Part shown: positions 9,660 to 18,899 of the stretch, one piece after another
How positions within the stretch are numbered: position 1 is the first letter of the stretch
Layout of the letters: each line of letters begins with the position of its first letter
Virus record (IMG/VR): IMGVR_UViG_3300030098_004365
Location: 3,136-54,414 of that record
DNA from: a virus
Direction: 5' to 3' (one strand)
DNA length: 51,279 bases
Translations under genes and position numbers: made by a program
The notes under the pieces: model-generated
What the model was told of the DNA's origin: nothing
The model's input: only the letters and a program-made list of their open reading frames with translations
Databases searched by the model: none

Positions 9660-12600
9660 TGGCTAATAAAAAATTATCATCAACACAAGCATATAATGAG
9701 GCGATTAAGCCTTTTATAGATCATAAAAATGCGTATCAAGAATACAAAGGTACTACAACTGAAGGTGGTATACCAAGAAAAGAATCTCAAGAAAAAATAG
9801 AAGCAGGACAAAAATGGCAAAAAGAATGGTTAGTAGATCCACTTACTGCAGTACCTTCCGCTCTTTGGAATCTAGGATTTAAAGATACTGGATGGGAAGC
9901 AGGGAAAAATAACTGGCTATTACAAAGCAAGGCGGATAAGGCACAAAGAAAAGATGAATTAAACAATTTTAAAATATATCGTCAAAAACGTGATGATGTG
10001 CGTAATATGATATTGGAAATGGCTGAAGCTGGAAAAGAAAAATATGAAAAAACGGGTGATGAAAAATATCTTAATCTAGTAACACAAGGTGTATCTGATA
10101 TGCTTAATAGTTCTGGATTACAATATAAAGATTTTGTAACTGTTGATCCTGAAGTATTTGATATGCGAGATGGCTCAATGTTATTTAGCAATCAACCTAA
10201 TCCTTATCCAATACTAGAAGCTTATGGATATATAGGTGCAGGAACTTACGGCGCAATTAAGGGTGAAAAATTAATGAGCAATAAATTTTTAAAAACAGGT
10301 TACGGAAAAAAATATCCAAAAGGAAAATTAGGTTATCTCGCACGTATTGGAGGTGCCGTTCTTGGAGGAGCGAGTGGTGCTGCAGTTTCAGATTATGGGT
10401 ATGAAGGAATGCTTGATATTATGAACCGTGCAGGACAAGCAAAAAAATGGAGAGAAGACCCGAACATTCGTACAGGATTAATGGACACAATGCTTGCAGA
10501 AGTTATGCCAGAGTCATGGACATTTGGTGGTGAAGGAATTAATAGACCAGATCAAAAAGCAAGAATGGAAAGTGCACTGAGTGCATTTAAATGGGATGCG
10601 GCTATTTCATCAGCATTCTTTGGAGCAAGACCATTGTATTATGCACTGCGAAAAGGTGTTGGTTCTGTTCCGTTTAGAATGTTTAAAGATAAACCAAGTA
10701 AAGCACCAGGCATTGTAAGTTCAAATGAGCTTCTTACAATGGAACAAAATTTATTAAAGAACTGGGCACCAAAAGAAGGTTTATATAAAATGCCAACAGA
10801 AAAAATGGTGTTTTCAAATCCACTTGGAATTCCAAAACTAGGTGAAGCTATATGGAAAGCTTCTAACTCAAGAGCATTTAGATGGCTAGGTGGTCCTGGA
10901 CCAATAAAGAAAGGATCAAATGAATGGTGGCCTGAACCCGTAGAAGAAATGGGAACAATGCTTGCAAGAACAATGGTTGGAGGAACAATAGGTAAAGGTG
11001 CTGCGGCAACTTTCTCACCTACTCCTCTACTTGGATCTGGAATTAGAGATAACATGGCGAAGCAAAGTGATTTTTACATTGAAGGTGTAATGAACAAGAT
11101 GCTTGGAACATTTGCACCGTATGCAAATACAGTGGATATGGCTATTGATTGGCAAAAACTTGCATCAGCAAACGCTAGAGGATTTAAAGCACACGCTAAA
11201 TTTTTAGAAAAAGAATTTACTAATGCTGCAGAAGGAATGGGCAAAGGATTTTCTGATGAAAATTTAGTATCTGTTGCTAAACAAACATTAAAAGAATATC
11301 GTGAAAAACTTCAAGTAGAAGGAGCAGAGTATGGCGGTAAACAATTAATTCCTCAAGAAGTAAGTAACAGATTAATTAGATTTTTAGAAAACCAAATAAT
11401 AAAACCTGTTGGCGAAGGTAGAACACACACAATGCGTGATGTAATGCAAATGAAAGGTCTACGCGAACAGATGGATGATTTACTTAAACCATTACAAGAT
11501 CAAACTTTAGCTAACACTACTTATGCGGATGATATAACAAGGTTATTTAAAGCGTGGGACGCGGACGTTGGATCTGTTTCTAAAATGGGATACCCTGAAG
11601 TATCGAAAGCATTTCAAGATTATGATAATTTTGTAAGTAAAGGATTACTATTATGGGGAACTGACGTTGGGCAATCAGCTGTTAAAGTTGGCCAAAGAGG
11701 ATTTAATATAACACTTGATACAAGTTCAACTCGTGCAGGGCAAGGATTATTTGAAGTTGCTGTAGCAGCAGCAAAAAATACTCCAAAAAGAGCGTACGAA
11801 GAATTAGCATCAATAAAAAGAATAGTAGGTGATCGTGCTTATCATAACGGTGTTGGTACATATATTAGAAATGCATTTCATAAATCATTAGCGGAAACTG
11901 ATCAAGGAATGATGAACTTTGATGCAAATGCATTTAGAGCTGCACTTGGATTAGGCGAAGAAGGTGCAGCACTTAGAGCTTTTATGCGTGAAGCATTACC
12001 AGGACCAGAGGTTACTAAACTTAAAATATTTAATCCTAGAACTGGAAAATGGAATCATTTTGATGATGAATTATACGCAGCAGGAAGAAACCAAGGACTT
12101 AAAGAAATGATAGGAGAAGAAATTCCTGAAGGAATGCTAAGAGCAGAAAAAACTAAACTGCCTACCGTTAAAGAATTTGAAGATTTAATTACTATTCTAG
12201 AAAGATTATATAAACAAGGTGTTCCATCTACTTCCAAATACATGATGCGTCGTGGTATTATGGGAGGTGTTAGAGGTGCATTAAGATCACTTTCTCCTAC
12301 AACAGCAATAGGTGCTGTTGGTACAGGTGCACTTGGTGTATGGCCAATGATTGGATTAACATGGCTTGCAAACTATGGTGGTAGAGTTCTTACAAATCCA
12401 GTTGCCATGAAAGTATTTAAAAATTCACTTGATGCAAATTTACCGGAGACAATTAGATTAGCAAACATCGCTAGAATTTACCGTATGTTTCCAGAAGAAT
12501 TTACAGCATTTGATGCAGATCTCGCTGAAATGGAACAACAACAAAGAATATATGATAGATCAGGAAGACTACAAGCACAAGGTGCAAGTGTTGGAGAAAA

Positions 12601-13027
12601 AGTTAAGGATGCAATCATAGAAAATATTCCATCTGTGGAAGATTTAAAATCAATCCCAGGAAATATAATTGACTCACCTTACAATCCAAATTTATTACAA
12701 CAAATGAGAAAACCAGATGTACCTCCAGGTGGTGTTGATGCACCATACGCAGATGAAGCAGGTGCATATGATACATCTCAAGCTGGATCGTCAATAATGA
12801 ACAGTCAAACAATGAACCCTAGTGCTGCGCAAGCACTATATACAGGTAATACAGATGCAGCTCTTGCTGCACAGTATGGTGGCAGTACACAGTACGCTGC
12901 TGGAGGTGGGCTAATGGAATTAAATCCTGTGATGAATAATCAGGGGAAATACGTTGATCCTCAAAAAGGGATCAACGACAATCCATTTGCGCAATCACAA
13001 AACAAAGGAATATTGGGAGTATTATAA
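9659..13027 (+). CDS. Giant internal virion protein, 1122 aa
   Basis: A largely helical 1122-residue protein with glycine-rich hydrophobic patches at about residues 222-245 (LARIGGAVLGGASGAAVSDY) and 865-915 (TTAIGAVGTGALGVWPMIGL) that could enter the membrane. There is no lytic-enzyme motif. The C-terminus contains YAAGGGLMEL, another copy of the shared Gly-Gly tag. Size, helical content and position after two similar proteins make it the best candidate for the main ejected core protein of the particle. Function by analogy only. Confidence 0.55.
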   Translation: MANKKLSSTQAYNEAIKPFIDHKNAYQEYKGTTTEGGIPRKESQEKIEAGQKWQKEWLVDPLTAVPSALWNLGFKDTGWEAGKNNWLLQSKADKAQRKDELNNFKIYRQKRDDVRNMILEMAEAGKEKYEKTGDEKYLNLVTQGVSDMLNSSGLQYKDFVTVDPEVFDMRDGSMLFSNQPNPYPILEAYGYIGAGTYGAIKGEKLMSNKFLKTGYGKKYPKGKLGYLARIGGAVLGGASGAAVSDYGYEGMLDIMNRAGQAKKWREDPNIRTGLMDTMLAEVMPESWTFGGEGINRPDQKARMESALSAFKWDAAISSAFFGARPLYYALRKGVGSVPFRMFKDKPSKAPGIVSSNELLTMEQNLLKNWAPKEGLYKMPTEKMVFSNPLGIPKLGEAIWKASNSRAFRWLGGPGPIKKGSNEWWPEPVEEMGTMLARTMVGGTIGKGAAATFSPTPLLGSGIRDNMAKQSDFYIEGVMNKMLGTFAPYANTVDMAIDWQKLASANARGFKAHAKFLEKEFTNAAEGMGKGFSDENLVSVAKQTLKEYREKLQVEGAEYGGKQLIPQEVSNRLIRFLENQIIKPVGEGRTHTMRDVMQMKGLREQMDDLLKPLQDQTLANTTYADDITRLFKAWDADVGSVSKMGYPEVSKAFQDYDNFVSKGLLLWGTDVGQSAVKVGQRGFNITLDTSSTRAGQGLFEVAVAAAKNTPKRAYEELASIKRIVGDRAYHNGVGTYIRNAFHKSLAETDQGMMNFDANAFRAALGLGEEGAALRAFMREALPGPEVTKLKIFNPRTGKWNHFDDELYAAGRNQGLKEMIGEEIPEGMLRAEKTKLPTVKEFEDLITILERLYKQGVPSTSKYMMRRGIMGGVRGALRSLSPTTAIGAVGTGALGVWPMIGLTWLANYGGRVLTNPVAMKVFKNSLDANLPETIRLANIARIYRMFPEEFTAFDADLAEMEQQQRIYDRSGRLQAQGASVGEKVKDAIIENIPSVEDLKSIPGNIIDSPYNPNLLQQMRKPDVPPGGVDAPYADEAGAYDTSQAGSSIMNSQTMNPSAAQALYTGNTDAALAAQYGGSTQYAAGGGLMELNPVMNNQGKYVDPQKGINDNPFAQSQNKGILGVL

Positions 13028-13614
13028 TGGCAAAAGTTGATAGGCACGGTATTGGTCCAGCAGACACAAGATTCGGCGGAAATTTGGAGATGGCTAATAG
13101 AAGACAGCAATATGACCCTAGGACTTTTGATTGGAATCCTAGAGCAGGGGATATATTATCCAATCGCACTGATCAAAATGTAAAGCATAGTGGATCTGAA
13201 ACAGATTCATGGAAAAGGGATTTTTGGACGACGAGAAATCCAGATACGAATCGGCTGGCAAGTCAATCTGTTATTGAACACGGTCCTAATCTAATTTCAA
13301 ATAGATTTGTATATCCAAGCGGTTACGGGAAGGATTATGCCACTGGTGAGGAGTTTCAATTAAAGGGACCTCAAACATGGATGTATGATCCTGCTGATAG
13401 ATCAGGAATTATGCAGATGGCAGATCCATCTGTTTTTAATACAATGAAAGAAGGATATGATTTTATAAATGATTACTATGATATTGATGATAATAGAATT
13501 AATTACGAATGGAACAAACCATTATGGGGTGGAAATTTAAATATTGGTGGTGAATATGATTTAGATGATGATGATTATAAAGTAGGTATTAACTGGGGAA
13601 CAACTTGGGGATGA
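13027..13614 (+). CDS. Hypothetical protein, 195 aa
   Basis: Coupled to the giant upstream gene by TAATG. The first 120 residues are polar and rich in Arg/Asp/Asn/Trp; the C-terminal 45 residues show alternating strands (GGNLNIGGEYDLDDDDYKVG then INWGTTWG) like the end of a beta-barrel or beta-sheet repeat. No family recognised. Probably expressed with the virion proteins. Confidence 0.5.
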   Translation: MAKVDRHGIGPADTRFGGNLEMANRRQQYDPRTFDWNPRAGDILSNRTDQNVKHSGSETDSWKRDFWTTRNPDTNRLASQSVIEHGPNLISNRFVYPSGYGKDYATGEEFQLKGPQTWMYDPADRSGIMQMADPSVFNTMKEGYDFINDYYDIDDNRINYEWNKPLWGGNLNIGGEYDLDDDDYKVGINWGTTWG

Positions 13615-13823
13615 GCATGAAAGATATAATTTGGGTAGCAGGAATATTAATAGCGATGGGGGCTACTTGGGGCATGACATCGCAAAGAATTAATGCGATG
13701 GAAAAAGACGTAGATCGAATAGAAGAAGCACTAATAATGTTTACTAAAATGGATTCGCGCATTGCAGTGATAGAAACAGAGGTCAAGAATATAAATAAAA
13801 AACTTGACGACATGAAAAAATAG
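13611..13823 (+). CDS. Single-span membrane protein with coiled coil, 70 aa
   Basis: I chose ATG 13611, which overlaps the upstream stop as ATGA, over a TTG at 13605; ATG 13617 is also possible. Residues 4-22 (KDIIWVAGILIAMGATWGMT) form one membrane segment, followed by a heptad-patterned charged helix to the end (MEKDVDRIEEALIMF and IETEVKNINKKLDDM). N-anchor plus coiled coil fits inner-membrane spanin-like or assembly proteins, but no lysis role can be proven. Confidence 0.6.
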   Translation: MSMKDIIWVAGILIAMGATWGMTSQRINAMEKDVDRIEEALIMFTKMDSRIAVIETEVKNINKKLDDMKK

Positions 13824-13841
13824 GGGCCGCTTGAGGGAAGA

Positions 13842-14354
13842 ATGTACGGCATATTATCACTTCTAAAATCTCTAAAAGGAAAAGATGCAATGCGCAGGGT
13901 ATTAAAAATTACCCAAAAATATCCTGACTTTAGACCAGTTAGAAATCTAAGAAATCCTAACATAACAGATGAATCAAGATTAGCTATAGCTGAAGGATTA
14001 GCAGAAGGATCTGATAGATATCTTAATCCTTATCCAGGAACCTTTATGAATTATGTAAGACATAAGGTTAAAAATCCTAAAATGTTTGGAGACCTTGCTA
14101 ATTGGTACAGATTAAATCCTGAAAAAATGAAAGTTATGAACGACTGGCACATGGAAATGGGCAGTCAAGGCTGGTGGTCACAAGGTTTTATGGATAGAAT
14201 GATTAAAAATGACATAGCAGAGATGGCAAAAACAAATTTTACTCTTCGTCAATTAACTGATCAAGAAAAATACTTGTTAGCAGTAGCGAAACAGCGTAGA
14301 ATGGATGCAATGAAACAACAAGCTAAAGTATTACCATTTAAGAGGAGAGACTAA
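13842..14354 (+). CDS. Hypothetical helical protein, 170 aa
   Basis: ATG start with GAGGGAAG upstream. A basic protein, mostly helical: KGKDAMRRVLKITQKYPDF at the start, a central Trp/Met-rich segment (NDWHMEMGSQGWWSQGFMDR) and a Lys/Arg-rich tail ending KVLPFKRRD. No catalytic motif or membrane span. It sits between a coiled-coil membrane protein and a HExxH protein. Function unknown; a virion component is plausible. Confidence 0.5.
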   Translation: MYGILSLLKSLKGKDAMRRVLKITQKYPDFRPVRNLRNPNITDESRLAIAEGLAEGSDRYLNPYPGTFMNYVRHKVKNPKMFGDLANWYRLNPEKMKVMNDWHMEMGSQGWWSQGFMDRMIKNDIAEMAKTNFTLRQLTDQEKYLLAVAKQRRMDAMKQQAKVLPFKRRD

Positions 14355-14359
14355 AGATC

Positions 14360-15409
14360 ATGGGAAAAAATAATTTTCACAGTGGTGGATTTCACTCCCC
14401 CCACGGAGACATAGGAGCTTCTAGAGAGGTGAAGGAAGGACCAAGTTGGTCAAGAAATCCAATGAGGGCTGGACAGTATGGGGAAATAACTCGTCCTACT
14501 ACATATTCTTCTAGTCCTTCGCAATATTCAAGAGACATATGGGGAATGAAAACTCACAGAGACCCTGGTAATTTAACTTATCAGCCACAGTGGGACAATC
14601 CTGTTAAATTTGATTATAGCCAAGCAAGAAAAGATACAATGGCAGACAGGCAACATGTTGGTTTTGTGCCACGAAAGTTTGGAGAGGGAGAAAAATATTA
14701 CATCCCAGCATCACAGGCCTACGAGGAAGGTTATTTTGATGACCCTAACGAACCAGGTAAAAGTTATTTTGAAACTAATCCTGAGTTTAAAACATTTTTT
14801 CCTTACGAACCAGATTATGCAGGTCTAGCTGCTTTAAATGAATTTGAAAGAACTGGTGGAGGAATTTATGATGAAACCGGATCAAAAGAGGCACGAGATG
14901 CTTATGGATTTTATACTACGGATCATCCGTATAATATAGGAGGACAGTGGACTGGTCCTAAAGGTGAGATGTGGATGAGTGCAAGACCTCACGTAGATGA
15001 TATAAGTAAGAGAATAGCATTAAATTTAAGCCCAGAAGTAGATGATTGGGCTAAAGGTAGTTATATGTGGAGTCAATTTGATTCTGATTATCCAACCACT
15101 GATAGAGCCTATAAAGATACAGCTAAACATGAAATGAAACATCATTGGCTTCAAGGAAATGTAAATCCAGAAGCTACTGATTTATATAGAAGTTATAAAG
15201 GACCTGAACATGATGACCCTTGGCACGAGGAAATACATTTAGGAGAGTACATGTGGAGTCCTAAAACTGACACGTACGGGCTAGCTAATTTGGATCAAGC
15301 GCAAAATTTTATGCAAATGCATCGACTAGGTAAGAATCAATTTTTAGCTGCGCAACAACCTAACTATGCTGGATTTAATAGTGGCGGAATTGTATCACTT
15401 ATGATATAA
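14360..15409 (+). CDS. Putative zinc metallopeptidase-like virion protein (HExxH)
   Basis: 349 residues. TAKHEMKHHW contains H257-E258-x-x-H261, the zincin signature; downstream DPWHEEIHLGEYMW offers His or Glu as a third zinc ligand. The first 180 residues are polar and aromatic-rich with no recognised domain. The last residues, FNSGGIVSLMI, match the Gly-Gly tag of nearby virion proteins. A single HExxH can arise by chance, but the adjacent DTAKHE context looks like a genuine zincin helix. Possible roles are cleavage of host envelope or virion proteins. Enzymatic activity unproven. Confidence 0.5.
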   Translation: MGKNNFHSGGFHSPHGDIGASREVKEGPSWSRNPMRAGQYGEITRPTTYSSSPSQYSRDIWGMKTHRDPGNLTYQPQWDNPVKFDYSQARKDTMADRQHVGFVPRKFGEGEKYYIPASQAYEEGYFDDPNEPGKSYFETNPEFKTFFPYEPDYAGLAALNEFERTGGGIYDETGSKEARDAYGFYTTDHPYNIGGQWTGPKGEMWMSARPHVDDISKRIALNLSPEVDDWAKGSYMWSQFDSDYPTTDRAYKDTAKHEMKHHWLQGNVNPEATDLYRSYKGPEHDDPWHEEIHLGEYMWSPKTDTYGLANLDQAQNFMQMHRLGKNQFLAAQQPNYAGFNSGGIVSLMI

Positions 15410-15415
15410 TGTGGT

Positions 15416-16090
15416 GTGAAATTAATACAGAAATATAACTACGCAGATTTAAAAAGAGAAGAAGGTGCAACTAGATTGTATCTTACTCCTGATGGTGAAT
15501 CATTACCATCCGTTACATCTATACTAGGTAAGACTAAGGATAAATCATTTTTAAAGCAATGGCGTGCACGTGTAGGGGAAAAAGAGGCTGAAAAAATTAT
15601 AGCCAATTCCGCTCAAATTGGAACCGCGCTCCACCTATATATAGAACATTACGTGAACAAACATTCTTATAAGGATCTTACAGAAATAGGCATTCAAGCG
15701 GGGAAAATGGCCCAGGTCATTATTGACCATGACGAAGGATTAAAAAAAGTTAGTGAAGTGTGGGGGTCTGAAGTACATCTTTATTATCCTGGTAAGTATG
15801 CCGGAACAACAGATATGATTGGTGTGTATGATGGAAGACCTACTATTATTGATTTTAAACAAACAAATAGACCTAAAAAGCGTGAATGGGTACAAGATTA
15901 TTTAATGCAATTAGCAGCATATGCTATGGCGCATAATAAGCTTTTTGATACTGAAATTGACCAAGGAGTGATTCTAATGTGCTCTCGTGACCTATTATTC
16001 CAGAAATTTGAGCTAAAAGGTGAAAATTTTGTAAGAGCCGGTGAAACTTTTATGAAAAAACTTGATTTATATTTAAAATCCATTATATAA
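15416..16090 (+). CDS. PD-(D/E)XK exonuclease-like protein (RecB/Cas4 type)
   Basis: 224 residues from a GTG start. The nuclease core is visible: GTTD133MIGVYDGRPTIID146FK148, that is D...DxK, then Q165-LAA-Y169, the QxxxY motif of the RecB/Cas4/lambda-exonuclease-like branch. Upstream, GTALHLYIEHY gives the first acidic helix. Such proteins degrade or process DNA ends in phage recombination or packaging. It sits at the end of the virion block, just before the Hsp20 gene. The nuclease family call is strong; polarity and substrate are not readable. Confidence 0.8.
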   Translation: MKLIQKYNYADLKREEGATRLYLTPDGESLPSVTSILGKTKDKSFLKQWRARVGEKEAEKIIANSAQIGTALHLYIEHYVNKHSYKDLTEIGIQAGKMAQVIIDHDEGLKKVSEVWGSEVHLYYPGKYAGTTDMIGVYDGRPTIIDFKQTNRPKKREWVQDYLMQLAAYAMAHNKLFDTEIDQGVILMCSRDLLFQKFELKGENFVRAGETFMKKLDLYLKSII

Positions 16091-16091
16091 T
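16062..16091 (+). promoter_or_regulatory. Candidate sigma70-type promoter before hsp20
   Basis: TTGATT (16062-16067), an 18-base gap, then TATAAT (16086-16091). It overlaps the 3' end of the nuclease gene and would start transcription about 50 bases before the Hsp20 ATG. The background is AT-rich, so a chance match is possible. Confidence 0.4.
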
Positions 16092-16148
16092 ACATATAGG
16101 ATGCCATAATGGGTCCTATACTAAATCTTGCTTTAATAGGAGGTAAAT

Positions 16149-16544
16149 ATGAACGAATTAGAGCTAATACGTAACCATTTTCTTGGTTTTCACAATGACT
16201 TTTTTGATAGTTTCAGAAGAGTCTCAACTTATCCACCATACAATATAAAAGAAAACGATGACACAGGTGTTATTGAATTTGCTGTTGCGGGGTTCGCTGA
16301 GAAAGATTTGAAAGTTGAAGTTAAAGAGAATACTTTAAGTATTCACGGATGCAAAGATAAAATGACTACAGAAGATTATTTTCATAAAGGAATTTCTGAT
16401 AGAAGTTTTAGTAAAAAATTTCAATTACACAAACATATAGTAATTGATAATGCTGAACTGAAAGATGGATTACTTAAGGTTTCTTATCACAGGGATATAC
16501 CTGAGGCTGAAAAACCAAAACAAATTAAAATTAAATCCAAGTAA
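16149..16544 (+). CDS. Hsp20/alpha-crystallin small heat shock protein
   Basis: 131 residues with the alpha-crystallin domain: YPPYNIKENDDTGVIEFAVA at the start, the G(F)xEKDLKVEV strand, NTLSIHG, then FSKKFQLHKHIVI, AELKDGLLKVSY and the IPEAEKPKQIKIK tail typical of bacterial IbpA-like proteins. ATP-independent holdase that keeps unfolding proteins soluble. Phage copies are thought to assist virion assembly or host survival during infection. It has a perfect AGGAGGT ribosome site and overlaps the opposite-strand helicase gene by 14 bases tail to tail. Confidence 0.9.
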   Translation: MNELELIRNHFLGFHNDFFDSFRRVSTYPPYNIKENDDTGVIEFAVAGFAEKDLKVEVKENTLSIHGCKDKMTTEDYFHKGISDRSFSKKFQLHKHIVIDNAELKDGLLKVSYHRDIPEAEKPKQIKIKSK

Positions 16545-17964
16545 CTAATTCTTCACCGCTAATTTCTCTAGCGATGTTAATTTTATTTCTAAGGGACTGT
16601 ATGATTTTTTCATCTACAGTCCCTTTTGCTACTAGGTCTATATATAGGACTGGATTTTTTTGACCAATTCTGTGAGCTCTATCTTCTGACTGTATTCTTT
16701 TTTCTAAATCATAATTATTAGAATAATATATAACTGTGCTTGCCTCTGTAAGTGTAATCCCATATCCACCAGTTTGTGTATTACCTATAAAAAATCTAAC
16801 TGGATTACTAGGTTCTTGAAACTTTTTAATACACTTTTGTCTATCTTCTGATTTAGTTGCACCATAATATGTGCAGTAAGAAGTAGGACCATATTCATCT
16901 TTTATGGCTCTTTCTATATTTAAAATATCATGCACGTAATTGGCCCAGATAATTACTTTTCCTGTTGTCTCTCCTAATATTTGCATTAATTCATCTAACC
17001 TAGAATTTTTAAGATTAATTATTTCACCATCATCTGTTTTCATATGTCCACATGTAATTTGGTGTAATCTTATTAATTGTGTAAGCACATTTAAAGCAGT
17101 AGCAGATTGTCCTTTTAATATGGTTGTAGCATTAGCTTTCATTTCAACATAAGCTCTTTTCTGCTCATCACTTAATTCTACTTCTCTTTTGACAAAAGAT
17201 TTTTCTGGTAAATCTAAACAATCCTTTTTTAAAATACGGTAAGAATGTGGGGATACTGCTTGTCCTAATTGTTTTAAATTTCTAAATTTAACTATTTTTT
17301 GATACTTATGAGTTCCTCCGGCAGCAGTTGCTGTTATCATCACTGCATATTTAGTACGAAATGCATAAAAGCTAGATTGACCTAAAATTTCAGGGTCTAA
17401 AAAATCCATTTGAGCCCATAAATCCATAGGAGATTGAGTTACTGGAGATCCTGTTAATATTCTTCTGTATTTAGATTCTTTTGCTAAAGCTAAAATATTT
17501 TTAGTTCTTTTAGCTTGTGGATTTTTAATAGTTGTGCTTTCATCTACTATCATCATAGATTTACCAATTAAAAATAATCCAGCTTGTTTTAATCCTTTAA
17601 CTGTGGATAAAGCTTCTACATTCATTACAAATATTTTTAATTTATAATCAATTTCTCTAAATTTTCTTAATTCTGCTTTATACTTTTCGCTATTAGAAGG
17701 CTTCCATGCTAAAACTTCTCTTTCTATATAATCAGGAATGTGGGTAGGTATTTCCTGGTCCACCCAGTTCATATACGTACCTTTCGGAGCAACTACCAAT
17801 AATCTATCTATTTTTCCTTTGTTATATAAAATGCAAGCATTATCTAATGCTATTTTAGTTTTTCCTGTACCCATCTCAGCAAAGATAGCAAACGCTTCTT
17901 TATTCCAACATTTTTTTAAAGCATCTTTCTGATGCTCATATGGCTCAGTTTTAAATTTATACAT
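16531..17964 (-). CDS. SNF2-family DNA helicase/translocase
   Basis: 477 residues. Motif I MGTGKT at residues 31-36, motif II as VDES (DExx variant), motif III LTGSPV, and the SNF2-type motif VI QSEDRAHRIGQ near the C-terminus. It is an ATP-driven double-strand DNA translocase without extra domains. Phage versions are usually part of replication, recombination or fork remodelling. It is the only leftward gene in this part, divergent from the replication operon with which it shares a 66-base control region, and it converges on hsp20. Confidence 0.9.
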   Translation of the reverse strand: MYKFKTEPYEHQKDALKKCWNKEAFAIFAEMGTGKTKIALDNACILYNKGKIDRLLVVAPKGTYMNWVDQEIPTHIPDYIEREVLAWKPSNSEKYKAELRKFREIDYKLKIFVMNVEALSTVKGLKQAGLFLIGKSMMIVDESTTIKNPQAKRTKNILALAKESKYRRILTGSPVTQSPMDLWAQMDFLDPEILGQSSFYAFRTKYAVMITATAAGGTHKYQKIVKFRNLKQLGQAVSPHSYRILKKDCLDLPEKSFVKREVELSDEQKRAYVEMKANATTILKGQSATALNVLTQLIRLHQITCGHMKTDDGEIINLKNSRLDELMQILGETTGKVIIWANYVHDILNIERAIKDEYGPTSYCTYYGATKSEDRQKCIKKFQEPSNPVRFFIGNTQTGGYGITLTEASTVIYYSNNYDLEKRIQSEDRAHRIGQKNPVLYIDLVAKGTVDEKIIQSLRNKINIAREISGEELVTWI

Positions 17965-17981
17965 TTTATATTTCTTTATTC

Positions 17982-18019
17982 TTGCTTTTAATTATAACAT
18001 ATGTTATAATCCGAATCAA
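17982..18019. promoter_or_regulatory. Overlapping divergent promoters with central palindrome
   Basis: Rightward: TTGCTT (17982-17987), 17 bases, TATAAT (18005-18010). Leftward: TTGATT (complement of 18014-18019), 17 bases, TATAAT (complement of 17991-17996). The two -10 boxes are the arms of a perfect 20-bp palindrome, ATTATAACATATGTTATAAT, at 17991-18010. Each promoter covers the other's -35 element, so polymerase binding should be mutually exclusive, and the palindrome could be an operator. It drives the SNF2 gene to the left and the replication genes to the right. Confidence 0.75.
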
Positions 18020-18030
18020 GAAATAAAATT

Positions 18031-18336
18031 ATGACAGTTTATATACCGCAAGTAATGGATTATAACGTTAGATCTGCTGAAAGTTTTGGCGATTTAAAAG
18101 TTATGTTACCAGACAGAAAACAAATAGTTTTGGCTGCTGGTCCCATTGCTCACAAATTAAAACAAGAATTAAAAGATTTTAATGACGATGATTACTTGCT
18201 TTTAATTGGAGATCCTGCTATAATAGCAATTTGTGGTGCTTTAGCTGCAAAAGTTAATAACGGTAAATTTAAGGTACTTAAATGGGACCGTAACGAAAAG
18301 AAATATTACGATTTAGAAATAGATTTGAGAGGTTAA
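18031..18336 (+). CDS. Conserved phage hypothetical, 101 aa
   Basis: First gene of the rightward replication operon, 20 bases after the promoter -10. The segment DDDYLLLIGDPAIIAICGAL followed by KWDRNEKKYYDLEIDL is a pattern I know from small conserved proteins of marine phages located before SSB and primase genes. One hydrophobic helix in the middle looks like a core element rather than a membrane span. Function unknown. Its stop directly abuts the next ATG. Confidence 0.7.
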   Translation: MTVYIPQVMDYNVRSAESFGDLKVMLPDRKQIVLAAGPIAHKLKQELKDFNDDDYLLLIGDPAIIAICGALAAKVNNGKFKVLKWDRNEKKYYDLEIDLRG

Positions 18337-18888
18337 ATGAACGAATTATTAAAACAAATGCAAGAAGATGCTTCTGTTGTTCCTGAAGATAATTTAGGTA
18401 AGATTGGTGCAGTGGCAACTGACATTGCAGAAACAGAAGAAGAAATTGCAAATTTAAAATCACAATTAAAAAAGAAAGAAGATTATATAACAAAACTTTC
18501 TGAGCAAGTGTTGCCTACACTATTTTCAGAAGTAGGATTATCGGAATTGAAATTATCTGATGGTCGTAAATTAAAAGTTTCCGAGTATTTTAGAGCTTCT
18601 ATTAAAGTAGAAAATAGAGAGCTTGCTTATACTTGGTTAAAGAACAATGGATTTGGGGATTTAATAAAGAACCAGATCACTTGTAGCTTTGGAAGAAATG
18701 AAGAAGAGAAAGCTAGTAGTCTTGTATCTGATCTCACTGAGAAAGGATTAGAGCCTACGCAACGCGAGTGGGTCGAATCTTCCACCCTTCGCGCATTCGT
18801 AAGAGAGCAATATGAGAAAGGAGTAGATCTTCCTATGGAACTACTTGGAGCTTATGTTGGTCAAAAAACAACAATTAAATCTGAATGA
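18337..18888 (+). CDS. Coiled-coil replication-operon protein, 183 aa
   Basis: Residues 25-60 form a heptad-like coiled coil (IAETEEEIANLKSQLKKKED); the C-terminal half is mixed alpha/beta with LKLSDGRKLKVSEYFRASI and a helix ending LRAFVREQYEKG. It immediately precedes the SSB-like gene, a frequent pairing in marine phages. A role in recombination or SSB loading is possible but not demonstrated. Confidence 0.6.
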   Translation: MNELLKQMQEDASVVPEDNLGKIGAVATDIAETEEEIANLKSQLKKKEDYITKLSEQVLPTLFSEVGLSELKLSDGRKLKVSEYFRASIKVENRELAYTWLKNNGFGDLIKNQITCSFGRNEEEKASSLVSDLTEKGLEPTQREWVESSTLRAFVREQYEKGVDLPMELLGAYVGQKTTIKSE

Positions 18889-18899
18889 GGTAATTAATA

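Noticed and set aside
16109-16174. 21-residue frame before hsp20
   Set aside because: Overlaps the hsp20 start and ribosome site in another frame; too short and without its own signals.
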